Source: Rhodoferax sp. WC2427 (GTDB lineage Bacteria; Pseudomonadota; Gammaproteobacteria; Burkholderiales; Burkholderiaceae_C). From it: DNA of 64,000 nt. Below are positions 33,829 through 41,580 of this stretch, piece after piece (the first letter of the stretch is position 1; the number at the start of each line of letters is the position of its first letter). Made by a program: the position numbers and the translations under genes. The DNA lies in the NCBI RefSeq assembly GCF_040822085.1, contig NZ_CP162006.1:3782001-3846000 (forward strand), in the 5' to 3' direction. The notes beneath the pieces were generated by a model, which made no database searches, was not told where the DNA came from, and was given only the letters and a program-made list of their open reading frames with translations.

Positions 33829-35055
33829 ATGCCCGCCTATTCCTTCGAAGCGCTAGACGCCCAAGGCCAGACCCGCAAAGGCGTGATGGAGGCTGACACG
33901 GCCAAGGCCGCGCGCGGCCTGCTGCGCGCGCAGGCGCTGGTGCCGCTGGCGGTGGAGCCGGTGAACGCCAGCGGTACCCAAACCGGCAAAGGCCTGCGTA
34001 CCAACTTGTTTGAAAGCCGCGTTTTCAACTCCACCGGGCTGGCCATCTGGACCCGCCAGGTGGCAGGGCTGGTATCCAGCGGCCTGCCACTGGAGCGGGC
34101 CCTCACCGCGCTGACCGACGAGGCCGAAGATGAGCGCCAGCGCAACCTGCTGGCCTCGCTGCGCGCCGAGGTGAACGCGGGCGCCAGTTTTGCCAAGGCC
34201 CTGGGCCAGCACCCGCGCGAGTTTTCCGGCATTTACGTGGCGGTGATCGGCGCGGGCGAGCAAAGCGGCAGCCTGGGCCTGGTGCTGGAGCGCCTGGCCG
34301 ACGACCTGGAAGAGCGCCAGGCGCTGCAGTCCAAGCTGATCGGCGCAGCGCTCTACCCGGCCATCGTCACGCTGGTGGCGATTGCCATCGTGCTGTTTCT
34401 GGTGGGCTATGTGGTGCCGCAGGTGGCCAATGTGTTTGCCGGGAGCAAGCGCGCCCTGCCCTTCCTCACGGTGGCCATGCTGGCCATCAGCGACGTGGTG
34501 CGCAACTACGGCTGGGCGATGTTGATTGCTATAATTTTTCTAGCTTCTACCGCCCGTATTACCTACGCCAATGCCGTATTTCGCCAAAAAATAGATGCCG
34601 CGTTCCTGAAGCTGCCATTGCTCGGCCCGCTGGCCCGGGGCTACAACGCGGCGCGGTTTTCCGGCACGCTGGCGATGCTGGCCTCGGCGGGCGTGCCGAT
34701 CCTGAAAGCCCTGCAGGCGGCAGCCGAAACCCTGAACAACACCGCCATGCGCGCCGATGCGCTGGACGCCCTGGTGCTGGTACGCGAAGGCGCGCCACTG
34801 GCCTCGGCCCTGGCGCAGAAAAAGCGCTTCCCCGGCCTGCTGGCCATGTTTGCCCGGCTGGGTGAGCAAACCGGCCAGCTGCCGGTGATGCTGCAGCGCG
34901 CCGCGGTGCAGCTCAGCACCGAGGTGCAGCGCCGCGCGATGGCCCTGGCGACGATTCTGGAGCCGCTGCTGATCGTGGCCATGGGCTTGGTGGTCATGCT
35001 GATCGTGCTGGCAGTATTGATGCCCATCATCCAACTCAACCAATTTGCGAAGTAA
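33829..35055 (+). CDS. gspF: Type II secretion inner-membrane protein GspF
   Basis: The 408-residue protein has two T2SF domains (LERALTALTDEAEDERQRNL and ILKALQAAAETLNNTAMR) and three transmembrane segments (about 170-190, 220-242 and 375-400). It anchors the platform. Residues about 232-241 (LIAIIFLAST), in the second transmembrane helix, match a half-copy of the palindromic element (34524-34552). A 5'-nucleotidase gene begins 2 bp after its stop. Confidence 0.94.
   Translation: MPAYSFEALDAQGQTRKGVMEADTAKAARGLLRAQALVPLAVEPVNASGTQTGKGLRTNLFESRVFNSTGLAIWTRQVAGLVSSGLPLERALTALTDEAEDERQRNLLASLRAEVNAGASFAKALGQHPREFSGIYVAVIGAGEQSGSLGLVLERLADDLEERQALQSKLIGAALYPAIVTLVAIAIVLFLVGYVVPQVANVFAGSKRALPFLTVAMLAISDVVRNYGWAMLIAIIFLASTARITYANAVFRQKIDAAFLKLPLLGPLARGYNAARFSGTLAMLASAGVPILKALQAAAETLNNTAMRADALDALVLVREGAPLASALAQKKRFPGLLAMFARLGEQTGQLPVMLQRAAVQLSTEVQRRAMALATILEPLLIVAMGLVVMLIVLAVLMPIIQLNQFAK
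34524..34552. repeat. Palindromic element half-copy G inside gspF
   Basis: GATTGCTATAATTTTTCTAG and CTTCTACCGC match one outer edge and part of an arm. The local AT-richness contrasts with the surrounding gene. GspF reads it as membrane residues. Confidence 0.55.
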
Positions 35056-35057
35056 GC

Positions 35058-35960
35058 ATGCCTATCTCGCTTGACGACAAACTGGTGGTGGCGATTTCCT
35101 CGCGCGCCCTGTTCAACCTCGAAGAAGAAAACCGCCTCTTCGACGCGGGCGACGACAAGGCCTACATGCAGCTGCAGTTCGACCGGCTGGACGTGCCGGC
35201 CCAGCCGGGCGTGGCGTTTTCGCTGGTCAAGAAGCTGCTGGCCTTCAACACGCCCGACACCAAACGGGTCGAGGTGGTGATGCTGTCGCGCAACGACCCG
35301 GTCAGCGGCATGCGCATCTTCCGCTCCGGCCAGGCCAATGACATCCACCTGGAGCGCGGCGTGTTCACCCAGGGCCGGGCCCCGTTTGGCTACCTGCGGC
35401 CACTGGGTGCGCACCTGTTTTTGTCGGCCAACGAGAAAGATGTGCGCGAGGCGCTGGCGCTGGGCTTTCCGGCGGCGCGGGTGCTGACCGAATCGACCCA
35501 GGCGGGTAATGCCTTCCCGAATGAAGTGCGCATCGCCTTCGACGGGGACGCGGTGCTGTTCAGCGACGAGGCCGAGCGCGTCTACCAAAGCGAGGGGCTG
35601 GATGCCTTCCAGCGCCACGAGATCGACAAGGCCACGGTACCCCTGCCCGACGGCCCGTTCAAGCCCCTGCTGGCCGCCCTCCACCGCCTGCAAAAGGCCG
35701 GTACCCCGCACATGCGCATCCGCACCGCCCTGGTCACCGCCCGCAGCGCCCCGGCGCACGAGCGCGCCATCCGCACGCTGATGGACTGGCACATCGAGGT
35801 GGACGAGGCCATGTTCCTCGGCGGCCTGCCCAAGGGCGAGTTCCTGCGCGAATTCGAGCCCGACTTCTTCTTCGACGACCAGACCGGCCACGTCAACTCC
35901 GCCGCCCGCCATGTGCCTGCCGGGCACGTGAGCAGTGGCGTGTCCAATCCGGCGAACTAA
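35058..35960 (+). CDS. 5'-nucleotidase (cytosolic NT5C1-like family)
   Basis: The 300-residue protein belongs to the 5_nucleotid family: the N-terminal LVVAISSRALFNLEEE, the FSLVKKLLAFNT segment, and the haloacid-dehalogenase-like RIAFDGDAVLFSDEAE with catalytic Asp (about residue 158). It should dephosphorylate nucleoside monophosphates in the cytoplasm. It follows gspF with 2 bp between, so translation is coupled to the secretion operon although the function seems unrelated. Confidence 0.87.
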   Translation: MPISLDDKLVVAISSRALFNLEEENRLFDAGDDKAYMQLQFDRLDVPAQPGVAFSLVKKLLAFNTPDTKRVEVVMLSRNDPVSGMRIFRSGQANDIHLERGVFTQGRAPFGYLRPLGAHLFLSANEKDVREALALGFPAARVLTESTQAGNAFPNEVRIAFDGDAVLFSDEAERVYQSEGLDAFQRHEIDKATVPLPDGPFKPLLAALHRLQKAGTPHMRIRTALVTARSAPAHERAIRTLMDWHIEVDEAMFLGGLPKGEFLREFEPDFFFDDQTGHVNSAARHVPAGHVSSGVSNPAN

Positions 35961-36019
35961 ATCGCCGTGCGCGGCTCCATGCGGGTCCATCCCTGTGCTT
36001 TCCCTACCCTGAAAACCCC

Positions 36020-37783
36020 ATGCGCCTTGCCAACCTGAAAGCCCAGACCGCCCAAGTCTGGAAGCTGTCGATCCCGTATTTCCAGTCCGAAGACAAATGG
36101 AAAGCGCGGGCCATGCTCGCCGCCATCGTGGCGCTGAACCTGCTGGGCGTGTACCTGCTGGTGCTGCTGAACGAATGGAACCAGGTGTTCTACGACGCGC
36201 TGCAGAACAAGAACCAGCCGGTGTTCTGGCAGCAGCTGGGGCGCTTCACCTACATCGCCTTTGCGCTGATCATTTTGGCGGTGTACAAGTTCTACATCAC
36301 CCAGCTGCTGGAGATGCGCTGGCGGGCCTGGATGACCACGCACTACCTGGTGCGCTGGCTGTCCAACCAGGCCTTTTACCAGATGGAGCTGGCCCGCTTC
36401 GCCAAAAACAACCCCGAGGCCGGGCCGGACAACCCCGACCAACGCATCCAGGAAGACCTGAACCAGTTCACCAGCCTGACCATCGGCCTGTGCATGGGCG
36501 TGCTCAACGCCGTGGTCACCTTGGTCAGCTTTGTCGGCATCTTGTGGAACCTGTCGGGCGAATTCTCTTTCCACCTGGGTGGCAGCGAATACTTTGTGCC
36601 CGGCTTCATGGTCTGGATGGCCCTGCTCTACTGTGCAGCGGGCAGCGTCATCACCTTCTACATCGGGCGCCCGCAAATCAAGCTCAACTTCCAGCAGCAG
36701 CGCGTAGAGGCCGACTTTCGCCACCACATGGTGCGGGTGCGCGAATACAGCGAATCGATTGCGCTGGACCACGGCGAAAAGGTCGAACGCGCCCACCTGG
36801 ACACGCGCTTCGGCGCCGTGCTGGCCAACTACCTGAAGTTGCTGAAAGCGCAAAAGCGCCTGATCTGGTTCAACAGCTTCTTTGGCCAGGCGGCGGTGGT
36901 GTTTCCGTTCATCGTGGCCGCGCCGCGGTTTTTCAGCGGGGCCATCCAGCTGGGCTCGCTGATGCAGATTGCGTCCGCCTTTGGCCGCGTACAAGACTCG
37001 CTGAGCTGGTTTGTCGATAACTACAGCAGCCTGGCCACCTGGCGCGCCACCACCGACCGGCTGACCTCGTTTGAAGAACAAATTCAGGCCCTGGCGCTTA
37101 TTCCATCGGCACAACAAGCTACTGATTCAGTAGCAAGTAACACCCTGGAAGCCCGCGACTTGACGCTGCGCCTGCCCGACGGCAGCGTGCTGCTGGACGG
37201 TGTCAACCTGCAGGCCCGCCCCGGCGACCACATTTTGCTCAGCGGCCCCTCGGGCAGCGGCAAATCCACGCTGTTCCGGGCGTTTGCCGCCATCTGGCCA
37301 TTCAGCAGCGGGCAGGTGGCGCTGCCCGCCGACGCCATGTTCATCCCCCAGCGTCCTTACTTCCCCGACGGCACTTTGCGCAGCGCCCTGGCCTACCCCA
37401 GCGCAGCCGGGGGCTACTCCGACGCAGCGCTGCGCCAAGCCCTGGTGGATGCCCTGCTGCCCGACCTGGCCGACCAGCTGGACCTGGAAGCCGCATGGGG
37501 CCAGAAGCTGTCGGGTGGCGAGCAGCAGCGGTTGGCCATTGCCCGCGTGCTGCTGAAAAAACCGCGCTGGATCTTTGCCGACGAAGCCACCAGCGCACTG
37601 GATGCAACGGCCGAGAATTTGATCTACAAACGGCTGCTGGCGCTTGTGGAATCAGCACAAGGTGCTATTATTTCGATAGCCCACCGTCCCGGTGTGGCGG
37701 CTTTCCACACCCAGCGCTGGACGCTGGAGCCAGAGCCCGCTGGCGCCGTGGCACGCTACCGGATCGCACAAACTCCGATGTAA
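36020..37783 (+). CDS. SbmA/YddA-like ABC transporter, fused permease and ATPase
   Basis: The 587-residue protein has an ABC_membrane_2-type domain with about six helices (residues 30-310) and a C-terminal ATPase: Walker A GPSGSGKST (about 411-419), signature LSGGEQQRLAIAR and Walker B RWIFADEATSALD. Related proteins include YddA, SbmA/BacA peptide importers and peroxisomal-type exporters; the substrate is unknown. Two palindromic element copies are translated in frame: residues about 357-373 in the linker between domains, and about 539-554 just before the H-loop IAHRPG. A terminator follows. Confidence 0.9.
   Translation: MRLANLKAQTAQVWKLSIPYFQSEDKWKARAMLAAIVALNLLGVYLLVLLNEWNQVFYDALQNKNQPVFWQQLGRFTYIAFALIILAVYKFYITQLLEMRWRAWMTTHYLVRWLSNQAFYQMELARFAKNNPEAGPDNPDQRIQEDLNQFTSLTIGLCMGVLNAVVTLVSFVGILWNLSGEFSFHLGGSEYFVPGFMVWMALLYCAAGSVITFYIGRPQIKLNFQQQRVEADFRHHMVRVREYSESIALDHGEKVERAHLDTRFGAVLANYLKLLKAQKRLIWFNSFFGQAAVVFPFIVAAPRFFSGAIQLGSLMQIASAFGRVQDSLSWFVDNYSSLATWRATTDRLTSFEEQIQALALIPSAQQATDSVASNTLEARDLTLRLPDGSVLLDGVNLQARPGDHILLSGPSGSGKSTLFRAFAAIWPFSSGQVALPADAMFIPQRPYFPDGTLRSALAYPSAAGGYSDAALRQALVDALLPDLADQLDLEAAWGQKLSGGEQQRLAIARVLLKKPRWIFADEATSALDATAENLIYKRLLALVESAQGAIISIAHRPGVAAFHTQRWTLEPEPAGAVARYRIAQTPM
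37090..37137. repeat. Palindromic element copy H, in the ABC transporter linker
   Basis: GGCGCTTATTCCATCGGC and AAGCTACTGATTCAGTAGCA match the centre and right edge. It is read in frame as QALALIPSAQQATDSVA between the membrane and ATPase domains. Confidence 0.7.
37635..37680. repeat. Palindromic element copy I, in the ABC transporter ATPase domain
   Basis: GGCGCTTGTGGAATCAGC, GGTGCTATTATTTC and GATAGC match the element. It is read as LALVESAQGAIISIA, ending at the conserved H-loop histidine. Confidence 0.7.
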
Positions 37784-37786
37784 TCC

Positions 37787-37816
37787 AAAAAGCCGCTGTA
37801 GAAGCGGCTTTTTTTT
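37787..37816. terminator. Intrinsic terminator after the ABC transporter gene
   Basis: AAAAAGCCGCT and AGCGGCTTTTTTTT form a stem with a short GTAGA loop directly after the stop codon. It can also end the convergent gene at 37826. Confidence 0.9.
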
Positions 37817-37825
37817 GGGGAGGGC

Positions 37826-38545
37826 TTAGACGCCCGTCGTTTTCTTGACCGCAGAGGGGTCTTCGTAGGTCAGCGGCCCCTCGGCCAGCTTGTCGGGGTT
37901 GAGCGTCTGGTTGGCCACTTGTGCCACGTCGATCGCATTGCCACCGGCCCGCCACAGCAGCTGCAAAAAGTCCAGCAGCTTCTTGGAGATGGGCTCCGGG
38001 GGCGGATTCTCGGGCTTCTTTTCCACCGCCTTGGGCGTGGTGGTCCAGTCGGTGGAGGGGTCTTTTTCGGTGCTGGTCGGCTGGTTGGGGCCGGGCTCCT
38101 TGCCCGCCTCCAGCAGCTTTGCGGCCTTGGCTGCGGTCTCGGGCGATTCGTTTTGCAGGCCGTTGTCGGGCTTTTTCTCGGAATCGGCGGGTGCCACCTT
38201 CTGGCTGACCGCCTGGGCGGCCGCCGTGGTGCTGCTGGCTTCCACGCCACCGACCGCTTTCACCGCCTGGGCCTGCGCCGCCTCGCCCTTGGGCACCGCC
38301 CGCACAGCGGCACGGGCCTGCTCGGCGGCTTCGAGCTTGGCGATGTCTTCCTGGGTGGTGGAAATAATGAGCTTGACCGACGGCGTCGGCTTGTTGGCCG
38401 CCTCCAGCTTGGTGGTCTCTTCCTGGATGGCCGCGGTGACGGACTGGGTGTCCGGCCCCTGGGTCGCTGCAGACCCCGCGCCGGAACGTGTACCGGTCGC
38501 AGCGGGCGGCCAGTTCACGGTACGTTCGACAGGAGGAATTTGCAT
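37826..38545 (-). CDS. Unknown Ala/Lys/Pro-rich protein
   Basis: The 239-residue frame has no signal peptide, membrane segment or known domain. Most of it is low-complexity Ala, Lys, Glu, Pro and Thr with two similar short stretches (QEETTKLEAA and QEDIAKLEAA). A more ordered C-terminal 60 residues read SKKLLDFLQLLWRAGGNAID. Steady codon bias supports a real gene. I chose the ATG at 38545 (MQIPPVERT); a GTG three codons earlier is possible. It lies between two convergent or tandem units, and I see no functional link. Confidence 0.6.
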   Translation of the reverse strand: MQIPPVERTVNWPPAATGTRSGAGSAATQGPDTQSVTAAIQEETTKLEAANKPTPSVKLIISTTQEDIAKLEAAEQARAAVRAVPKGEAAQAQAVKAVGGVEASSTTAAAQAVSQKVAPADSEKKPDNGLQNESPETAAKAAKLLEAGKEPGPNQPTSTEKDPSTDWTTTPKAVEKKPENPPPEPISKKLLDFLQLLWRAGGNAIDVAQVANQTLNPDKLAEGPLTYEDPSAVKKTTGV

Positions 38546-38674
38546 TGTGTTCACCAGGTAAGGCGGTCTGCGGATACTTTTTTCAGACCTCGTACTTTGG
38601 TTAACGGCAGAAATGCAGGGTTATTTAGGGCTATTTCTAAAAATATTTAAAAAACTTTACCTGGGCGCTGCCGC

Positions 38675-39148
38675 CTACAGAAAACGCTCCAGCAACTTGC
38701 GCGACCCCCGGTCCAGCGCCGCCATGTCGCGCACGCTGAACTGCACGCCTGCGCCACCGGCAATCAACAGGCCGGTGCGGCCCAGGCGGCGGATGTCTTC
38801 TTCGGTCTTGAGCACAAAGTCGGTGTCGCCCCGGTCGGTTTCCACCGTCCACACGCTGGGCGTGGAGAAGGTAGACACGGCCTTGACGCGGCGGATCTCG
38901 GGCACAAACTCGCGGGCGGCCAGCTCTTCCACCAGCAGGCTGTGCAGGGCGGGCGGCATGGCCGCCAGGCTGTCGATCCACACCAGTTCATGGCCTTCAG
39001 TGCCGACCAGGGACACGCCTTCGTCGGGCGCAGCGATGGGAAAGGCGCGCACCGGCACCACGCCCTCGTGGCGCTCGCCATTGGCAAAAACCAGCACCAG
39101 GCGGCCAAATGCGTCGCGCTCCAACAGGAAATCACGGGTAGGGGTCAT
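38675..39148 (-). CDS. DUF1854 protein associated with cyanophycin metabolism
   Basis: The 157-residue protein matches DUF1854: FANGERHEGVVPVRAFPIAA, then GHELVWIDSL, VWTVETDRGDTDFVLKTEEDI and a C-terminal MAALDRGSRKLLERFL. In betaproteobacteria this family is found next to a particular ABC transporter and cyanophycin synthetases, as here. It starts 2 bp after the stop of the ABC gene on the same strand. Its biochemical role is unknown. Confidence 0.83.
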   Translation of the reverse strand: MTPTRDFLLERDAFGRLVLVFANGERHEGVVPVRAFPIAAPDEGVSLVGTEGHELVWIDSLAAMPPALHSLLVEELAAREFVPEIRRVKAVSTFSTPSVWTVETDRGDTDFVLKTEEDIRRLGRTGLLIAGGAGVQFSVRDMAALDRGSRKLLERFL

Positions 39149-39150
39149 GC

Positions 39151-41427
39151 TCAGTTTCCGGCAGGGTGGGCAGAGTGTTCGGTGGGGCGCGACAGGCTCA
39201 GGCCTTCGTCCTCGCTCTCGGTACGGCGCAATTGCGCCTGGTACAGCCGCCAGTAGGCGCCTTCGCGGGCCATCAGCTCGTCGTGCGGGCCGACCTCGAC
39301 CACGCGGCCCCGGTCCATCACCACCAGGCGGTCGGCCTTGCGCAGGGTGGACAGGCGGTGGGCGATGGCAATGGTGGTGCGGCCTTGCACCAGGTTGTCC
39401 AGCGCCTTCTGGATCTCGTTTTCGGTCTCGGTGTCTACCGACGAAGTGGCTTCGTCCAAAATCAAGATGCGCGGGTCGATCAGCAAGGCCCGGGCAATCG
39501 AGATGCGCTGGCGCTCACCACCCGACAGGCCCTGGCCGCGCTCGCCCACCAGCGAGTCGTAGCCCTGGGGCAGGCGCAGGATGAATTCGTGCGCATGGGC
39601 GGCACGGGCGGCGGCCACGATTTCACTGCGCGTGGCCCCCGGCTTGCCGTAGGCGATGTTTTCGGCGATGGTGCCAAAGAACAAAAACGGCTCCTGCAGT
39701 ACCAGACCGATGTTGCGCCGGTAGTCGGCCACAGCGTAGCGGCGGATGTCGGTGCCGTCCACCTGGATGGAGCCGTCGGTCACGTCGTAGAAGCGGCAGA
39801 TCAAATTGACCAGCGTGCTCTTGCCCGAGCCGCTGTGGCCCACCAGGCCGATCATTTCGCCAGGGCGGATCACCAGGTCCAGGTCGCGGATCACGGCGCG
39901 GTTGCCGTAGCGAAAACCAATGCCCTTCATCTCGATCTGGCCGCGCACGCCCCCCGTGCTGGCGCTGACGGGCACCGGCACGGGTTGCGCGGGCTCCGGC
40001 ACATTGGACACATGGTCCAGGATGTCAAAAATCCGCTTGGCCCCGGCGGCGGCCTTTTGCGTGACCGAGACGATGCGGCTCATCGAGTCCAGCCGGGTGT
40101 AGAAGCGCCCGATGTAGGCCACAAAGGCCGTCAGCACGCCCACGGTGATCTGCTGCTTGGATACCAACCAGATACCAAAAGCCCAGACCACCAGCAAACC
40201 GATTTCGGTCAGCAGCGACACCGTGGGCGAGAACAGCGACCAGATCTTGTTGAGCCGGTCATTGGCTTCCAGGTTGTGCCGGTTGGCGGTGCGAAAACGC
40301 TCGGCCTCGCGCTTTTCCTGGGCGAAAGCCTTCACCACCCGGATGCCGGGGATGGTGTCGGCCAGCACATTGGTGACTTCGGACCAGACCCGGTCGATCT
40401 TCTCGAAGCCGGTGCGCAGGCGGTCGCGCACGGTGTGGATCATCCAGGCGATGAAGGGCAGCGGGATCAGCGTCACCAGCGCCAGCAGCGGGTTTTGGTA
40501 GAACAAAATGACCGCCGTCATGGAAATCATCAGCACGTCGGTGGCAAAGTCCAGCGCGTGCAGCGACAAAAACACGCAGATGCGGTCGGTTTCCGAGCCG
40601 ATGCGCGACATCAGATCGCCGGTGCGTTTGCCCCCAAAGTAGTCCAGCGACAGCTCCAGCAGGTGGTCGAAGGTGGTGGTGCGCAGGTCGGCGCCGATGC
40701 GTTCGGAGACCAGTGACAGGATGTAGGTGCGGGCCCAGTTCAGCCCCCAGCCCAGCACCGCAGCGCCAAACAGGCCGCCCAGGTAGACCACCACCTTTTG
40801 GGGCTCGATGGTCTGCCCGTTCTGGAACGGGATCAGGATTTCGTCCATGAGCGGGATCGCCAAATAGGGCGGGATCATCGACGCGGCGGTGGAGGCCATG
40901 GTGAGTGCAAAACCGGCAGCCAGCTGCTTGCGGTAGGGCTTGGCAAAGCGCCACAGGCGCAGCAGTACCCAGGTGGACGGCGGGGTGTGCAGCTCGCGCT
41001 GGCAGACCGGGCATTCTTCGCTGTCGGGCGGCAGGGGCGCGTGGCAGGTGGGGCACTGGCCGGGCTCGTCCAGGGTCAGCTCCAGGGGGGTCGCGCGCTG
41101 CTCGAACAGCTTGACCAGGCGCAGCGCCTGCGGGTCGGCCGCCAGGGTGTAGCGCCAGCGGGCCAATCGGGTGTGGGTGTTGTGCAGTTCCAGCGTGCCC
41201 ACACCGGCGTGGTCAAAGTGGCGCAGGGCCAGATCGGGCGTGAGCGGCCAGGCTTGCCAGCTACCGTCCTGGTGGCTCAGCAGGCGCTGGTCGGTCAGGG
41301 ACAGCAGGCCGGGCGCAAAGCGCAGCCGGGCGTCCAGGTCAACGGACAGACTGACTAGGGCGTTCTCGTGGGGAAGGAGCTGCGATTGCAAGCCACTGCT
41401 TAGTTCGACGGGATGATGGTGTTGCAT
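39151..41427 (-). CDS. ABC transporter associated with cyanophycin metabolism, with N-terminal zinc ribbon
   Basis: The protein has about 758 residues: an N-terminal domain of about 150, a zinc ribbon (CPTCHAPLP...CPVC), six transmembrane helices and a C-terminal ATPase with Walker A GHSGSGKST, signature LSGGERQRISIAR and ILDEATSSVD. It resembles exporter half-transporters, but the N-terminal domain and ribbon are special to the cyanophycin-associated group. I chose the ATG at 41427 (MQHHHPVELSSG); an ATG at 41505 would add 26 residues. It is divergent from cphA' and followed by the DUF1854 gene. The substrate is unknown; arginine, aspartate or Asp-Arg dipeptide are guesses from context. Confidence 0.85.
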   Translation of the reverse strand: MQHHHPVELSSGLQSQLLPHENALVSLSVDLDARLRFAPGLLSLTDQRLLSHQDGSWQAWPLTPDLALRHFDHAGVGTLELHNTHTRLARWRYTLAADPQALRLVKLFEQRATPLELTLDEPGQCPTCHAPLPPDSEECPVCQRELHTPPSTWVLLRLWRFAKPYRKQLAAGFALTMASTAASMIPPYLAIPLMDEILIPFQNGQTIEPQKVVVYLGGLFGAAVLGWGLNWARTYILSLVSERIGADLRTTTFDHLLELSLDYFGGKRTGDLMSRIGSETDRICVFLSLHALDFATDVLMISMTAVILFYQNPLLALVTLIPLPFIAWMIHTVRDRLRTGFEKIDRVWSEVTNVLADTIPGIRVVKAFAQEKREAERFRTANRHNLEANDRLNKIWSLFSPTVSLLTEIGLLVVWAFGIWLVSKQQITVGVLTAFVAYIGRFYTRLDSMSRIVSVTQKAAAGAKRIFDILDHVSNVPEPAQPVPVPVSASTGGVRGQIEMKGIGFRYGNRAVIRDLDLVIRPGEMIGLVGHSGSGKSTLVNLICRFYDVTDGSIQVDGTDIRRYAVADYRRNIGLVLQEPFLFFGTIAENIAYGKPGATRSEIVAAARAAHAHEFILRLPQGYDSLVGERGQGLSGGERQRISIARALLIDPRILILDEATSSVDTETENEIQKALDNLVQGRTTIAIAHRLSTLRKADRLVVMDRGRVVEVGPHDELMAREGAYWRLYQAQLRRTESEDEGLSLSRPTEHSAHPAGN

Positions 41428-41580
41428 TTGATTAAAGACCCCAAGATTTTGGCCCAGCGCCGGTGCTTCGTCGGGGACTGAGATTCTCGCCGATGCCAAG
41501 TCCATTTCTAATTACCATATGCACCTGCGCACATTAGCCACCAGCAGCCGGGCCGCCCGGACACTACTTACGCCAAAAAC

